A stretch of 64,000 bases of DNA from Bacteroidales bacterium M7 (GCA_001689515.1 LUJR01000011.1:1-64000), one strand, 5' to 3'. Positions 42,250 to 51,316 are shown, numbered from the stretch's first letter. The notes: generated by a model not told the origin, from the sequence alone. Numbers and translations are program-made.

Positions 42250-43227
42250 TTATTCGAGGCTCACCATGCGTGGCGAAAGTGTGCCTGGGAGTATGCCTGT
42301 CATCTGGATGAGTTTCTGCCCCTGGAATGAGGTGACGAAACTGTAGAAACCTTGCACCACTGTGCCGCCGGCTGCCGTGTTGATCATGTACACGGAGCGG
42401 TAGAGCGGATAGCTGCCGTCATAGATATATGCCTGGTATGGCTTGTAGGCGGTTACCTCGTCGTTGCCGCGGACTTTGAGCACTTTGATGCGCGGGTCGA
42501 ACTCGATGGTGGTGGTGTCGCTCTTGCTGCTTGCTGCAGCCAGCTCTTCGCGTGTGTATTCGCGTTCGCGTAGGTCGCTGCTTATCCAGCTGACACCTAT
42601 GATACCGATGGCATTTTTGTTTGTTGCCACGGCTTTGAATACATCGGCATTGGTCTTTTGGGCATATACGTTGGGACCGAATTCGGCACCGTTAAGCAGA
42701 GAATCCTTCATGTACTGGACCGTGCTTGAACCTTGGTGGTCAAATACTACTTCGATGTCGCCGAGTTTGCTCGGTTCCACTTCGTCCCAACGGCGCAGTT
42801 GTCCTGAGAGTATCTGGGCTATCTCCTTCTTTGAAAGCACAGATACAGTATTGGCAGGGTTGACTATGAGGGCTATAGCGTCTACGGCTATGCGGCTCTC
42901 GCGCACATTTTTCTTTTTGCTCTTGAGGTAGTCTTTCTCTTGCTGGGTGAGGCGTCGGGTGATGACTATCGCTTTGGTCTTGAGGTCAAGCAGAGAGTCC
43001 ACCGCCGAGTGTTCGTCGACGTAGTAGGGTATGATGCTTGCCTTGGGGTAGATGTATTCGTAGACATCTATCTCCTGTGACATTATGTTTTCAAAGCTTG
43101 CATCGCACACTATCGAGCCGAGACCCGAGGTAGAGGTGGTTGCTGCTTTTTTGTCACATGATGTCATAATGGTAGCCATAGCCGCAGCCGCGGTCATGGC
43201 TATGATGGAACTTTTGATTATGTTCAT
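42250..43227 (-). CDS. PstS-like phosphate-binding family lipoprotein
   Basis: The 325 residues have a lipoprotein signal (lipobox MTSC, about 21-24) and a periplasmic substrate-binding fold of the PstS type. Typical segments are AVDAIALIVNPANTVSVLSKKEIAQILSG (given in part) and RRWDEVEPSKLGDIEVVF (about 140-160). No pst permease genes are nearby, so it is probably not a plain phosphate importer component. Relatives in Bacteroidetes sit beside TonB energising genes; the function there is unsettled. A small membrane protein gene precedes it by 34 bases and is probably in the same operon. Confidence 0.85.
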   Translation of the reverse strand: MNIIKSSIIAMTAAAAMATIMTSCDKKAATTSTSGLGSIVCDASFENIMSQEIDVYEYIYPKASIIPYYVDEHSAVDSLLDLKTKAIVITRRLTQQEKDYLKSKKKNVRESRIAVDAIALIVNPANTVSVLSKKEIAQILSGQLRRWDEVEPSKLGDIEVVFDHQGSSTVQYMKDSLLNGAEFGPNVYAQKTNADVFKAVATNKNAIGIIGVSWISSDLREREYTREELAAASSKSDTTTIEFDPRIKVLKVRGNDEVTAYKPYQAYIYDGSYPLYRSVYMINTAAGGTVVQGFYSFVTSFQGQKLIQMTGILPGTLSPRMVSLE

Positions 43228-43261
43228 CGTGATATTGTTGGCGTGGTGATGGGTGATAGAA

Positions 43262-43477
43262 TTACACTGGAGTGTCTACTCCGGCAAATTGTCTGTAGGC
43301 TCGCCATATGCCATAGACTATCAGCAGGATGCCGGCAGTCCAGCGTAGCCATATCCATGAGCCTGAAAACCAGCCGAATGTGCCGCATAGTATCAATACA
43401 CCCATGCCTACGTAGATGATTATCATTATAATACCGAAGATGGCTCGTAGAAGGCCATTGGAACCTTGATTGCTCAT
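43262..43477 (-). CDS. Small membrane protein with two helices
   Basis: The 71 residues hold two hydrophobic segments (about 9-33 and 42-59) with a short Trp-rich link, and a polar C-terminus. I cannot name a family. It is the first gene of a probable unit with the PstS-like lipoprotein. Small proteins of this kind occur beside such genes in other Bacteroidetes, as I recall, which supports it being real. Confidence 0.7.
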   Translation of the reverse strand: MSNQGSNGLLRAIFGIIMIIIYVGMGVLILCGTFGWFSGSWIWLRWTAGILLIVYGIWRAYRQFAGVDTPV

Positions 43478-43671
43478 ATCGTTATCTGTTTAAGTTAGTA
43501 TCAACGTGAAGTGGACTTTTGTAATATTAACAAATGTCACTGATGTAAAGTTAAATAAAAATCAAAAATAGCACAGGCATTTTATAATCTATTAACACCG
43601 AGATGAACTGATAAAACTGCCCGATTTTGTTAAATTTGTAATATATAAAATCAGCATAATACATTGAGCAG

Positions 43672-44949
43672 ATGATATACCAGCCATTGGCAGAACGATT
43701 GAGACCGCGGACACTCGATGATTACATCGGTCAGACCCATCTTGTAGGACCAGATGCGGTCATACGCAGGATGATAGAGACAGGAAGGCTCTCATCGTTT
43801 ATCCTCTGGGGACCTCCGGGAGTGGGAAAAACCACATTGGCACGTATCATAGCCAACACTACAGGATGCAGCTTTTACACTCTGTCGGCTGTGACAAGCG
43901 GTGTTAAGGAGGTGCGCGAGGTGCTTGACAAGTGCCGCAAGGATGCTGCGAGCGTGTTCAGCAAAGGACGTCCGATACTTTTCATAGATGAAATCCACCG
44001 TTTCAACAAGAACCAGCAGGACAGCCTGCTCGGTGCGGTGGAGGACGGTACTATCACGCTCATAGGTGCTACGACCGAGAACCCTTCGTTTGAGGTGATC
44101 CGTCCGTTGCTGTCAAGGGCGCGTGTATATACGCTTAAACCACTTGACGAGGAGGAACTTGACCGTCTGCTCAGACATGCGCTGGAGCATGACTCGGTGT
44201 TGAAAGAGCGAAGTGTGGATGTAGAGGAAACCACAGCCCTTTTCAGATTTGCCGGAGGTGATGCACGTAAATTGCTCAACATCCTTGACTTGATAGAGCA
44301 GTCGACACCTGATCAGGAGAAAATTGTCATTAACGACAAGACAGTTACTGACCGTCTGCAAGAGAATCCGGCAGCATATGACAAGAACGGAGAGATGCAC
44401 TATGACATCATATCGGCATTTATTAAGAGCGTACGCGGAAGTGACCCCGATGCTGCCATCTACTGGCTTGCGCGCATGGTGGAGGGAGGCGAAGATCCGG
44501 AATTCATAGCCCGAAGACTCGTCATCCTTGCTGCCGAAGACATCGGGCTGGCTAATCCTAACGCTCTGCTTCTGGCAAACGCTACATTTGACATACTCCG
44601 TAAAATCGGTTGGCCCGAAGGACGCATACCTCTTGCCGAGTGTACAATATATCTTGCCACCTCGCCGAAGAGCAATTCGGCATATCTCGCCATAGATGCG
44701 GCTCTTGCCAAGGTGCGTGAGACCGGAAACCTACCTGTGCCCCTTCATCTGCGCAATGCCCCGACTTCGCTGATGAAGGATATGGGATATGGTAGGGATT
44801 ACATTTATCCCCATGATTATCCCGGGCATTTCAAGCGTCAGCAGTACATGCCCGACGAATTGGGTCACCACCGCTTCTGGTCGCCTGCCGACAACCCTGC
44901 CGAAATCAAATCTGCCGAGCTCCAGACTCGCCGCTGGAAGCCAGAATAG
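43672..44949 (+). CDS. rarA: Replication-associated recombination protein RarA
   Basis: RarA (MgsA) is an AAA+ ATPase of the clamp-loader type acting at stalled replication forks. The 425 residues have Walker A GPPGVGKTTLAR (about 47-58), Walker B LFIDEIHRFNKNQQD, sensor 1 IGATTENPSFEV and the C-terminal tetramerisation region (AIYWLARMVEGGEDPEFIARR, given in part; DMGYGRDYIYPHD). It is divergent from the PstS-like unit; a -7 element TAAATTTG lies at 43631-43638. Confidence 0.95.
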   Translation: MIYQPLAERLRPRTLDDYIGQTHLVGPDAVIRRMIETGRLSSFILWGPPGVGKTTLARIIANTTGCSFYTLSAVTSGVKEVREVLDKCRKDAASVFSKGRPILFIDEIHRFNKNQQDSLLGAVEDGTITLIGATTENPSFEVIRPLLSRARVYTLKPLDEEELDRLLRHALEHDSVLKERSVDVEETTALFRFAGGDARKLLNILDLIEQSTPDQEKIVINDKTVTDRLQENPAAYDKNGEMHYDIISAFIKSVRGSDPDAAIYWLARMVEGGEDPEFIARRLVILAAEDIGLANPNALLLANATFDILRKIGWPEGRIPLAECTIYLATSPKSNSAYLAIDAALAKVRETGNLPVPLHLRNAPTSLMKDMGYGRDYIYPHDYPGHFKRQQYMPDELGHHRFWSPADNPAEIKSAELQTRRWKPE

Positions 44950-44974
44950 ATGGAATAGATAATGTGTGAGGTTT

Positions 44975-45060
44975 GTAGGGACATGCCGTGGCATGTCCGT
45001 CCATCAGACGTCACATTTGCGAATGCTTCTGAATGCGGACATGCCACGGCATGTCCCTAC
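44975..45060. repeat. Paired REP-like palindromes, copy E
   Basis: A GTAG-headed palindrome (44975-44997) and its mirror ending in CTAC (45037-45060) face each other across about 39 bases. It starts 26 bases after the rarA stop in the convergent gap to ribE. The two palindromes are exact reverse complements, so they could also pair as one long stem. The rest of this 243-base gap shows only a small TAGGGAT/ATCCCTA hairpin at 45157-45179. Confidence 0.85.
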
Positions 45061-45192
45061 AAGAGTAATACTGCTTTCGCATAGCAATCGAGGCAACCTC
45101 ATTTTGTCAGCCATATGCAGCAAAAGATTGATCAGTAGAAAGTGTACCCCTATAGTTAGGGATTCTGCAACCATCCCTACATGAAATGGCGG

Positions 45193-45798
45193 TTACTTGA
45201 AGTCCTGGAGGCGGGCGAGGTATTTGCCGATTATGTCAAATTCGATGTTGACGCGAGTGCCGAGACGGAAGGCGTGGAAGTTGGTGTGGTCCATGGTGTA
45301 GGGGATGATGGCTACGCGGAATGAGTCGCGCTGCGAGTCACATACGGTCAGAGACACGCCATTGACTGTCACGCTTCCTTTCTCGACGGTGACATAGCCT
45401 TTTGCAGCCATGGCGGGGTCGATGTCGTAGGTGAACTGGAAGTATGTGCTGCCGTCGACCTCACGGATGTCGGTGCACACGGCTGTGCAATCCACATGTC
45501 CCTGCACTATGTGTCCGTCAAGGCGTCCGTTCATGAGCATGCTGCGCTCGAGATTGACGAGGTCGCCCTCTTTGAGGTCGCCGAGGTTTGAACGGTCAAG
45601 GGTCTCCTGGATGGCTGTCACGACATAGGTGTTGTCGTCGTGTAGCTCGACCACTGTCAGGCACACGCCGTTGTGGGCTACAGACTGGTCTATCTTGAGT
45701 TCGTCGGCAAATGAACTGCGGATGCGCAGGTTGAGATTGCCGTTATCGCGGGTGGCTGCTACCACGGTGGCAGCTTCTTCTACTATTCCTGAGAACAT
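45193..45798 (-). CDS. ribE: Riboflavin synthase alpha chain
   Basis: The enzyme dismutates two molecules of 6,7-dimethyl-8-ribityllumazine into riboflavin and the pyrimidinedione precursor. The 201 residues contain two homologous lumazine-binding repeats (MFSGIVEEAATV and GHIVQGHVDCTA mark them). The NGVCLTVV and NGVSLTVC motifs occur once per repeat. The ATG at 45798 gives the canonical MFSGIVEE start; the longer frame from 45837 adds 13 residues not seen in the family. No FMN riboswitch is visible ahead of it. Confidence 0.94.
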   Translation of the reverse strand: MFSGIVEEAATVVAATRDNGNLNLRIRSSFADELKIDQSVAHNGVCLTVVELHDDNTYVVTAIQETLDRSNLGDLKEGDLVNLERSMLMNGRLDGHIVQGHVDCTAVCTDIREVDGSTYFQFTYDIDPAMAAKGYVTVEKGSVTVNGVSLTVCDSQRDSFRVAIIPYTMDHTNFHAFRLGTRVNIEFDIIGKYLARLQDFK

Positions 45799-45823
45799 GG
45801 CGGTGAAAGGGTTAGGTACAATT

Positions 45824-45856
45824 ATGACAGACCGCAATAGGTGTACGGTCTGTCAT
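45824..45856 (-). terminator. Hairpin after secG
   Basis: ATGACAGACCG and CGGTCTGTCAT are perfect 11-base arms around 11 bases, 33 bases after the secG stop. The sequence that follows (AATTGT) has few T, so it may be a weak terminator before ribE. Confidence 0.5.
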
Positions 45857-45888
45857 ATATGGATTGTTGGGAATAATGTCAGTGTGGA

Positions 45889-46251
45889 TTATTCTGCGGG
45901 GGCTGCTGCGGGAGCAGGGGTAGCTGCAGGTGCGGGAGCGGCTACAGGTGCTGCAGTGTTGAAATCCTCGGCTGCTGTCTGCTCGGTGGCTGCGGGAGCC
46001 TGTACGCGAGATGCCTGGCCTGCGCCGATTGAAGGCATGAAGAAAACTGAGAGGATGGCGAGCACGGCGATAGCTCCAGCGAGGGTCCATGTCACTTTTT
46101 CAATGAAGTTGGTGGTACGGCGCACACCCATGATCTGGTTTGAGCCGGCAAATGATGACGAAAGACCGCCGCCCTTTGATTTCTGGATAAGCACGACCCC
46201 GATGAGCAGCACCGCTGCCAGAAGGGTGAGAACAATAATGAGTACGTACAT
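45889..46251 (-). CDS. secG: Preprotein translocase subunit SecG
   Basis: SecG is the small inner-membrane subunit of SecYEG that assists SecA-driven export. The 120 residues have the typical two helices (about 1-22 and 52-73) with the conserved VLIQKSKGGGLSSSFAGSNQIMG loop (given in part; about 22-44). The C-terminal 45 residues are an Ala/Pro-rich, low-complexity tail, which is common in Bacteroidetes SecG. It follows the TPR-type gene by 29 bases. Confidence 0.93.
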   Translation of the reverse strand: MYVLIIVLTLLAAVLLIGVVLIQKSKGGGLSSSFAGSNQIMGVRRTTNFIEKVTWTLAGAIAVLAILSVFFMPSIGAGQASRVQAPAATEQTAAEDFNTAAPVAAPAPAATPAPAAAPAE

Positions 46252-46280
46252 TTTGTTGTTATGTTGCTATGTAAGTTATG

Positions 46281-47111
46281 TTATTTCTTGTCGTTTTTGG
46301 TCTGCAGTTCCTGGATAAGCATTAGTTTATGCAAGAAACGTAATTGGTCTGCAAAGTAACAACTTTTTTCTGGATAATTCAAACTTAGGGAGTGAATAAT
46401 TTCAAAAGCCTTGGCATACCGACCTTTTTTGATATATATCTTGGCGAGGCTCTCGGTTAGCAGTGCATGCTGGCGAGACTCGGAGGTGTCTGGTTGATGC
46501 TCTGCTGTGGCTGTTGATTGCTCCGCAGGGGTAGGCGGCTGGGAGTTTTCAGCTACGATGTCTATGGTATCAGCCAGCGGTGTGTCCTCATGGTTTTTGG
46601 CGATGAATGCGTCTATCAACTGATCCTGATGGGTTGATGTGGCGGATGACTCGTCAGCACTTGGCGACACGGTGGGACCGGCAGGTTCGAGAGCTTCGAG
46701 CGAGGCTGTGTAGTCGGGTGCGACGGGATTGAATATGAGCTTCTCCAAGAGTGCCATCTCCTTGTCGTTGTCGGCAGAATTGCCGTAGCGTTCCAAGAAG
46801 GAGTCGATGGTGGTCTCTGTGGTCATCTTCTCGCGTGCAGGTTTGGATTCTCCATAGAAATCGGCATCGCTCTTCAAGCCGAGAGTTGCCGAGACAGCGT
46901 CGGGATTGGCTGACTGGCTGATTATGGAAGCCTGCAATTCCTTTATGTCATCAGAGCTGAGCCCTTCCGCCTTTAATTTCTCTGCAAGGGTGGTGTCCGT
47001 TTTGGAGAAATAGGGATATCGGCGGCTCAGTTCGCGCAGCAATGCCGGATTGGCTTCAGAGGCGCGGCCTTGACTGAGCAGGTCGAGATATTGTAGAAGC
47101 TGTGCGTCCAT
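46281..47111 (-). CDS. Conserved TPR-type protein upstream of secG
   Basis: The 276 residues lack a signal peptide. The N-terminal part (about 1-140) is helical with the recognisable LLQYLDLLSQGRASEANPALLRELSRRYPYF opening (given for orientation only in part: DLLSQGRASEAN). The middle is Ser/Thr/Glu-rich and probably disordered. The C-terminus (about 220-265) is a single TPR-like helix pair (AKIYIKKGRYAKAFEIIHSL). It sits between lptE and secG. Function unknown; a cytoplasmic scaffold for envelope biogenesis is only a guess from context. Confidence 0.78.
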   Translation of the reverse strand: MDAQLLQYLDLLSQGRASEANPALLRELSRRYPYFSKTDTTLAEKLKAEGLSSDDIKELQASIISQSANPDAVSATLGLKSDADFYGESKPAREKMTTETTIDSFLERYGNSADNDKEMALLEKLIFNPVAPDYTASLEALEPAGPTVSPSADESSATSTHQDQLIDAFIAKNHEDTPLADTIDIVAENSQPPTPAEQSTATAEHQPDTSESRQHALLTESLAKIYIKKGRYAKAFEIIHSLSLNYPEKSCYFADQLRFLHKLMLIQELQTKNDKK

Positions 47112-47125
47112 ATTGTCGAGGCAGA

Positions 47126-47662
47126 TTACCAGTTGCCAAGTGTGGCGTTGAAAATCAGAGTCACGAGCTGCTTGGTGATGTCTTCACATGCCTGGTCCTG
47201 GATGTCTGTGAGCATATACGATGAGTCGAAGTCATAATAAGCTGAGAAGGACTGGTCTACGTCTTTGCTCTCGTCCTTATGGTCGGTGTATTTGACGCGC
47301 ACGGTGATGGTCAGACGTGTCTGGGCAGCCACGGCGTTTTCGTTGACCGACTGCGGTGTCAGGGTGTAGCCTGTGATTTCGCCAGTGAGGTCAAGATCAG
47401 AGCGGCCGTCTACTACCTGCAGACGTGTGTTGGAACGGATGTAGTCAGTCAGCTGGTTTTCAAACATCGGCTGCAACGGAGCATACACCAAAGCCGCACG
47501 TATCGGGAACTCCCCGACATGTACGGTCTTGTAGAGCGAATAGTCAAGCGCGGCTCCATTGAGTTTGTAGCTGATAGAGCATCCGGTAGGGATCATCAGC
47601 ATCACTGCCGCCAGAAGTGCCGTTTTGATAGTGGCGTATCGGAGTATGTTATGTATAGTCAT
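47126..47662 (-). CDS. lptE: LPS-assembly lipoprotein LptE
   Basis: LptE plugs the LptD barrel and helps place lipopolysaccharide in the outer membrane. The 178 residues have a lipoprotein signal (lipobox PTGC near residue 28). A mature domain follows with the Bacteroidetes LptE pattern SISYKLNGAALDYSLYKTV, PLQPMFENQLTDYI and DLTGEITGYTLTP. The C-terminus carries two helices. lptD is not in the window. It lies 14 bases ahead of the TPR-type gene in a likely operon with secG. Confidence 0.88.
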   Translation of the reverse strand: MTIHNILRYATIKTALLAAVMLMIPTGCSISYKLNGAALDYSLYKTVHVGEFPIRAALVYAPLQPMFENQLTDYIRSNTRLQVVDGRSDLDLTGEITGYTLTPQSVNENAVAAQTRLTITVRVKYTDHKDESKDVDQSFSAYYDFDSSYMLTDIQDQACEDITKQLVTLIFNATLGNW

Positions 47663-47685
47663 GAAGAGATTGATATGATGTTGTG

Positions 47686-48279
47686 TCAGTCGTCACACTG
47701 TGCTCCCGCTTTGAGGAATCTGGCTTTCCATTGTTCCACAGAGTCCGAAGGGACTGAGAGTGTCATGTGGCAGGTATTGTCATGCTCCTGGGATACTATG
47801 GCAAGATTTTCACTTTTTACGATTCTCATTACATCATTCATGGCAAGATAGCCGAATGTCAGAGCAAGCGGTGACATCTCGCAGCCCTCGCGTGTGCCTG
47901 CGTCATCAAGTGCTTCTCGGGCAGCCTGACGGTAGGCGGCGATAAGTCCGGAGGTGCCAAGTTTGATGCCTCCGAAGTATCGCACCACTATCACTGCCAC
48001 ATTGGTCAGTCCGAGCGAATTGATCTGCCCCAGTATGGGTTTGCCGGCAGTGCCTGATGGTTCGCCGTTGTCGCTTGACTGGTATTCCGTCCTGTCGGCA
48101 CCGATCATGTATGCCCAGCATACGTGACGTGCATCGTGATAGCGGTTAGTGAAGTCGGCTATGATGCTACGTGCCTCATCGGCAGAGGAGGCGGGCTGAG
48201 CGAAAGCCAGGAAACGGCTCATCTTCTCGCGCACCGTGCTCTCGCCAGGATGGTCGACAGTGACAAAGCGGCTACCCAT
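47686..48279 (-). CDS. YigZ/IMPACT family protein
   Basis: The 197 residues contain an N-terminal IMPACT (UPF0029) domain with the signature NGEPSGTAGKPIL and VVIVVRYFGGIKLG-type segment (seen as VAVIVVRYFGGIKLGTSGL, about 100-118), and a C-terminal EF-G-like fold domain. Eukaryotic IMPACT regulates Gcn2; bacterial YigZ has no firmly established role, though links to translation are suspected. It is eight bases from queA. Confidence 0.88.
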   Translation of the reverse strand: MGSRFVTVDHPGESTVREKMSRFLAFAQPASSADEARSIIADFTNRYHDARHVCWAYMIGADRTEYQSSDNGEPSGTAGKPILGQINSLGLTNVAVIVVRYFGGIKLGTSGLIAAYRQAAREALDDAGTREGCEMSPLALTFGYLAMNDVMRIVKSENLAIVSQEHDNTCHMTLSVPSDSVEQWKARFLKAGAQCDD

Positions 48280-48286
48280 ATCAGCC

Positions 48287-49336
48287 TCAGATTATCAGCA
48301 TGGCATCGCCATAAGCACCGAAACGGTACTTCTCCTTGACTGCTTCCTTGTATGCTTTCATGACGAGGTCATAACCGCCGAAAGCGCACACCATCATGAG
48401 CATGGTGGAGTAGGGAAGATGGAAGTTGGTAACGAGCGAAGTGGTCACGGTGAAGTCGTAGGGAGGGAAGATGAACTTGTTGGTCCAGCCGGTATAGGTC
48501 TTGATGTGTCCGCCCATGGATACCGCGCTTGCCAGTCCGCGCAGAGCCGAGGTGCCCACTGCGCATACCTGCTTGTTGTGGTCTTTGGCATCATTGACCA
48601 CATCCACAAGATGCTGTGAGATGTTGACCTGCTCGGAATCCATGCGGTGCTTGGTAAGGTCTTCGACATCTATTTCGCGGAAGATGCCCAGCCCTATGTG
48701 CAGAGTGAGGTATTCGGGCTTCACTCCGCGTATTTCCAGACGCTTCATCAGTTCGCGAGAGAAGTGCATCCCGGCAGCTGGAGCCACAACAGCGCCCTCA
48801 CGCTGGGCGAAGATGGTCTGATAGCGTTCGGCATCCTCCGGAGTGGGCTTGCGGTCGATGTAATAGGGCAGCGGAGTCTCGCCGAGCTTGAACAGCTCCT
48901 CCTTAAACTCGTCGTGGGGACCGTCATAGAGGAAGCGCAGGGTGCGTCCGCGCGAGGTGGTGTTGTCTATCACCTCTGCCACCATGGAGTCGTCATCGCC
49001 GAAATAGAGTTTGTTGCCTATGCGGATTTTTCGGGCAGGCTCCACGAGCACATCCCAAAGCTTGTTTTCCTCGTTGAGTTCGCGGAGCAGAAACACTTCG
49101 ATAAGGGCATTGGTCTTCTCCTTGTTGCCGAAGAGGCGAGCTGGGAATACCTTGGTGTCGTTGAACACCATAACATCGCCGTCATCAAAGTAGTTGATGA
49201 TTTCCTTGAATATGTGGTGCTCTATCTCACCTGTAGCGCGGTTGATGACCATGAGACGTGATTCGTCACGCTCGGCTACGGGAGTGGACGCTATGAGATC
49301 TTTGGGGAGGTTGAAGTTAAACTGTGACAGTTTCAT
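48287..49336 (-). CDS. queA: tRNA preQ1 ribosyltransferase-isomerase QueA
   Basis: QueA moves ribose from SAM to 7-aminomethyl-7-deazaguanine at position 34 of tRNA, forming epoxyqueuosine. The 349 residues match the family (MKLSQFNFNLPKDLIA start; VFNDTKVFPARLFG; the GMHFSR motif; TNFHLPYSTMLMMVCAFGG, about 310-328). With gluQ at 28201 the window covers two steps of the queuosine pathway, one before and one after queuosine formation. Confidence 0.95.
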   Translation of the reverse strand: MKLSQFNFNLPKDLIASTPVAERDESRLMVINRATGEIEHHIFKEIINYFDDGDVMVFNDTKVFPARLFGNKEKTNALIEVFLLRELNEENKLWDVLVEPARKIRIGNKLYFGDDDSMVAEVIDNTTSRGRTLRFLYDGPHDEFKEELFKLGETPLPYYIDRKPTPEDAERYQTIFAQREGAVVAPAAGMHFSRELMKRLEIRGVKPEYLTLHIGLGIFREIDVEDLTKHRMDSEQVNISQHLVDVVNDAKDHNKQVCAVGTSALRGLASAVSMGGHIKTYTGWTNKFIFPPYDFTVTTSLVTNFHLPYSTMLMMVCAFGGYDLVMKAYKEAVKEKYRFGAYGDAMLII

Positions 49337-49386
49337 GAGGATTGCCGATATGCGGTATATAAGTTGTTGTTCTTGATGGGTTATGT

Positions 49387-50112
49387 TTATTGCTGAGCGG
49401 AGTCAGCGTTGTCGTCAGGCATGGTGATGTCGACATCGCGTATCATTGCCGCCGCGTCATCCACACTGATGCACTTGTCGATTGTGAAGTCGCCGACACG
49501 TGTGCGTCGCAGGGCTGTCAGGTGCGCTCCTGAGCCAAGGGCTTCGCCGATATCGCGGGCGAGGGCGCGGATGTACGTGCCTTTGCTGCAGACGATGCGC
49601 AAGGAAATCTGGTCCTGGGCGTATTCAAGCAGCTCGATGTCGTCGATGACAAGGGTTTTGGCTTTCAGCTCGGGCGTCTGACCTTTACGTGCCATCTTGT
49701 AGGCTCGCTGCCCGTCGATTTTTACGGCAGAAAATGCCGGAGGCACTTGCTGTATGGTGCCGTGGAATTTCCGCAGAGTTTCTTCCACCAGTTCTCTGGT
49801 GATGTGGTCTATCGGATAAGTTGCATCTATCTCCGTCTCAAGATCAAACGATGGAGTAGTAGCTCCAAGAGCCAGAGTGGCTACATATTCCTTCACCCCA
49901 GCCTGAAGTTCATCGATGCGTTTGGTAGCTCTGCCTGTGCATATGACCATCACGCCTGTAGCGAGGGGATCAAGAGTGCCGGCATGTCCCACCTTTAGCT
50001 TCTTGACCTTCATGCGGCGAGTGAGGGCTCCACGCACACGCTTGACAGCATCAAACGATGTCCATCCGAGAGGTTTGTCAATCAGTAGTATTTCTCCTGA
50101 TATGAAATCCAT
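49387..50112 (-). CDS. truB: tRNA pseudouridine(55) synthase TruB
   Basis: TruB makes pseudouridine 55 in the T-loop of most tRNAs. The 241 residues have the catalytic Asp48 in VGHAGTLDPLATG and the RAYKMARKG and CSKGTYIRALARDIG motifs. It lacks a long C-terminal PUA domain, as is common in this phylum. It lies 15 bases after uppP and 50 bases ahead of queA. Confidence 0.95.
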   Translation of the reverse strand: MDFISGEILLIDKPLGWTSFDAVKRVRGALTRRMKVKKLKVGHAGTLDPLATGVMVICTGRATKRIDELQAGVKEYVATLALGATTPSFDLETEIDATYPIDHITRELVEETLRKFHGTIQQVPPAFSAVKIDGQRAYKMARKGQTPELKAKTLVIDDIELLEYAQDQISLRIVCSKGTYIRALARDIGEALGSGAHLTALRRTRVGDFTIDKCISVDDAAAMIRDVDITMPDDNADSAQQ

Positions 50113-50127
50113 GTTGCGGAGGTATGG

Positions 50128-50955
50128 TTATAACACTATGCAGAGGATACCTACCACGAGACAGTAGACTGCAAACCATACGAGCTTGCCTTTCTTGACT
50201 ATTTCGAGCATCCACTTGCAGGCAGCGCAGCCCACAAGCAGTGCGGCTATGAATCCGATTATCATCGGTCCCCAGCCGATTACTTCAAACGAGCTGTCGG
50301 CTTCCGCTCCGCCATGAAGGAGCTTGACGGTCGAGAGGAGTGCTTCGCCGAGGATAGGTATGATGACCATGAAGAAAGAGAAGCGCGCCACAGCTTCGCG
50401 TCGTGCGCCCATGGAGATGCCAGTGGCTATGGTTGTGCCAGAACGGCTCAGTCCGGGAAGCACTGCGATAGCCTGGGCTATACCCATCACGATGGCATCG
50501 CCCCATGTGATTTCGTGTCCTTGCTTATGCTGTTCGATAGAGGGACGTGTGCGGAAAAAGTAGGCGAACGAGAGGAGGGCAGCTGTCACGCATAGGCATA
50601 TGCCGACTATGGTCAGGTTGCCTGTGAAGAAACTCTCAACTACATCTTTGAAGCAGATGCCCACCACGGCTACGGGAATGCAAGAAACTATGAGTTTCCA
50701 TACATATGTGGTGTTGGCATCACGCTTGAAGCCGAAGAATGAAAAGCAGAGCGGAGCAAATTCTTTCCACAGTATGATTATGGTGCTCAGAACTGTGGCG
50801 ACATGCAGCATGATGTCAAACTCAAGGGAAGTAGTGTTCCCAAGATCTGTCCCGAGCAGATGGCGGAATATCTCAAGATGTCCGCTCGAGCTGATAGGCA
50901 GATACTCAGAAAGTCCCTGGATTATGCCGAGAAAGAGTGCGTCAAGCCAGTTCAT
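50128..50955 (-). CDS. uppP: Undecaprenyl-diphosphate phosphatase
   Basis: UppP (BacA) removes a phosphate from undecaprenyl diphosphate so the lipid carrier can be reused for peptidoglycan and other polymers. The 275 residues have about eight membrane segments and the two family motifs LSEYLPISSSGHLEI (about 15-29) and LPGLSRSGTTIATG (about 161-174). It overlaps the DUF3098 gene by four bases. Overproduction of such enzymes gives bacitracin resistance. Confidence 0.95.
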   Translation of the reverse strand: MNWLDALFLGIIQGLSEYLPISSSGHLEIFRHLLGTDLGNTTSLEFDIMLHVATVLSTIIILWKEFAPLCFSFFGFKRDANTTYVWKLIVSCIPVAVVGICFKDVVESFFTGNLTIVGICLCVTAALLSFAYFFRTRPSIEQHKQGHEITWGDAIVMGIAQAIAVLPGLSRSGTTIATGISMGARREAVARFSFFMVIIPILGEALLSTVKLLHGGAEADSSFEVIGWGPMIIGFIAALLVGCAACKWMLEIVKKGKLVWFAVYCLVVGILCIVL

Positions 50956-51269
50956 AGGTCCACCTCCTCTCCGTTAGACTGTGCGGCTGTCGTCGCAACT
51001 CGCGGCTTGAGTATAAGGGCTATTGCCATAACCACATATCCGCAAAATGCCATAGTCGGTCCGACTACGATGCGACGTGCACTGAAAATATCGGGGTTGA
51101 ACTCTTCGGTTGTCGAACTGCCTCCAAGCATCAGGAGGAATCCGGCTACAATCATGACTCCTGCAATTATCATCCACATGAAATTGCGTTTTATGAGCGG
51201 ACGTTCAGAGGGCTTCTCAAGCACAAACTGGTCCATTGACGGTTGTTTTCCGTTTTGATTTCCAGACAT
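50952..51269 (-). CDS. DUF3098-type membrane protein
   Basis: From the ATG at 51269 the protein has 105 residues with two membrane helices (about 32-50 and 74-94). Between them is the pattern LMLGGSSTTEEFNPDIFSARRIVVGP (in part: EEFNPDIFSARR), typical of the DUF3098 family next to ftsX in Bacteroidetes. The longer frame from 51425 overlaps ftsX and lacks similarity to the family, so it is rejected. Its place between ftsX and uppP suggests a cell-envelope or division role, still unknown. Confidence 0.85.
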   Translation of the reverse strand: MSGNQNGKQPSMDQFVLEKPSERPLIKRNFMWMIIAGVMIVAGFLLMLGGSSTTEEFNPDIFSARRIVVGPTMAFCGYVVMAIALILKPRVATTAAQSNGEEVDL

Positions 51270-51316
51270 GATAGTTTGTAAAAAGGAGAATACTGGATTT
51301 ATATTAGATGTACTGT

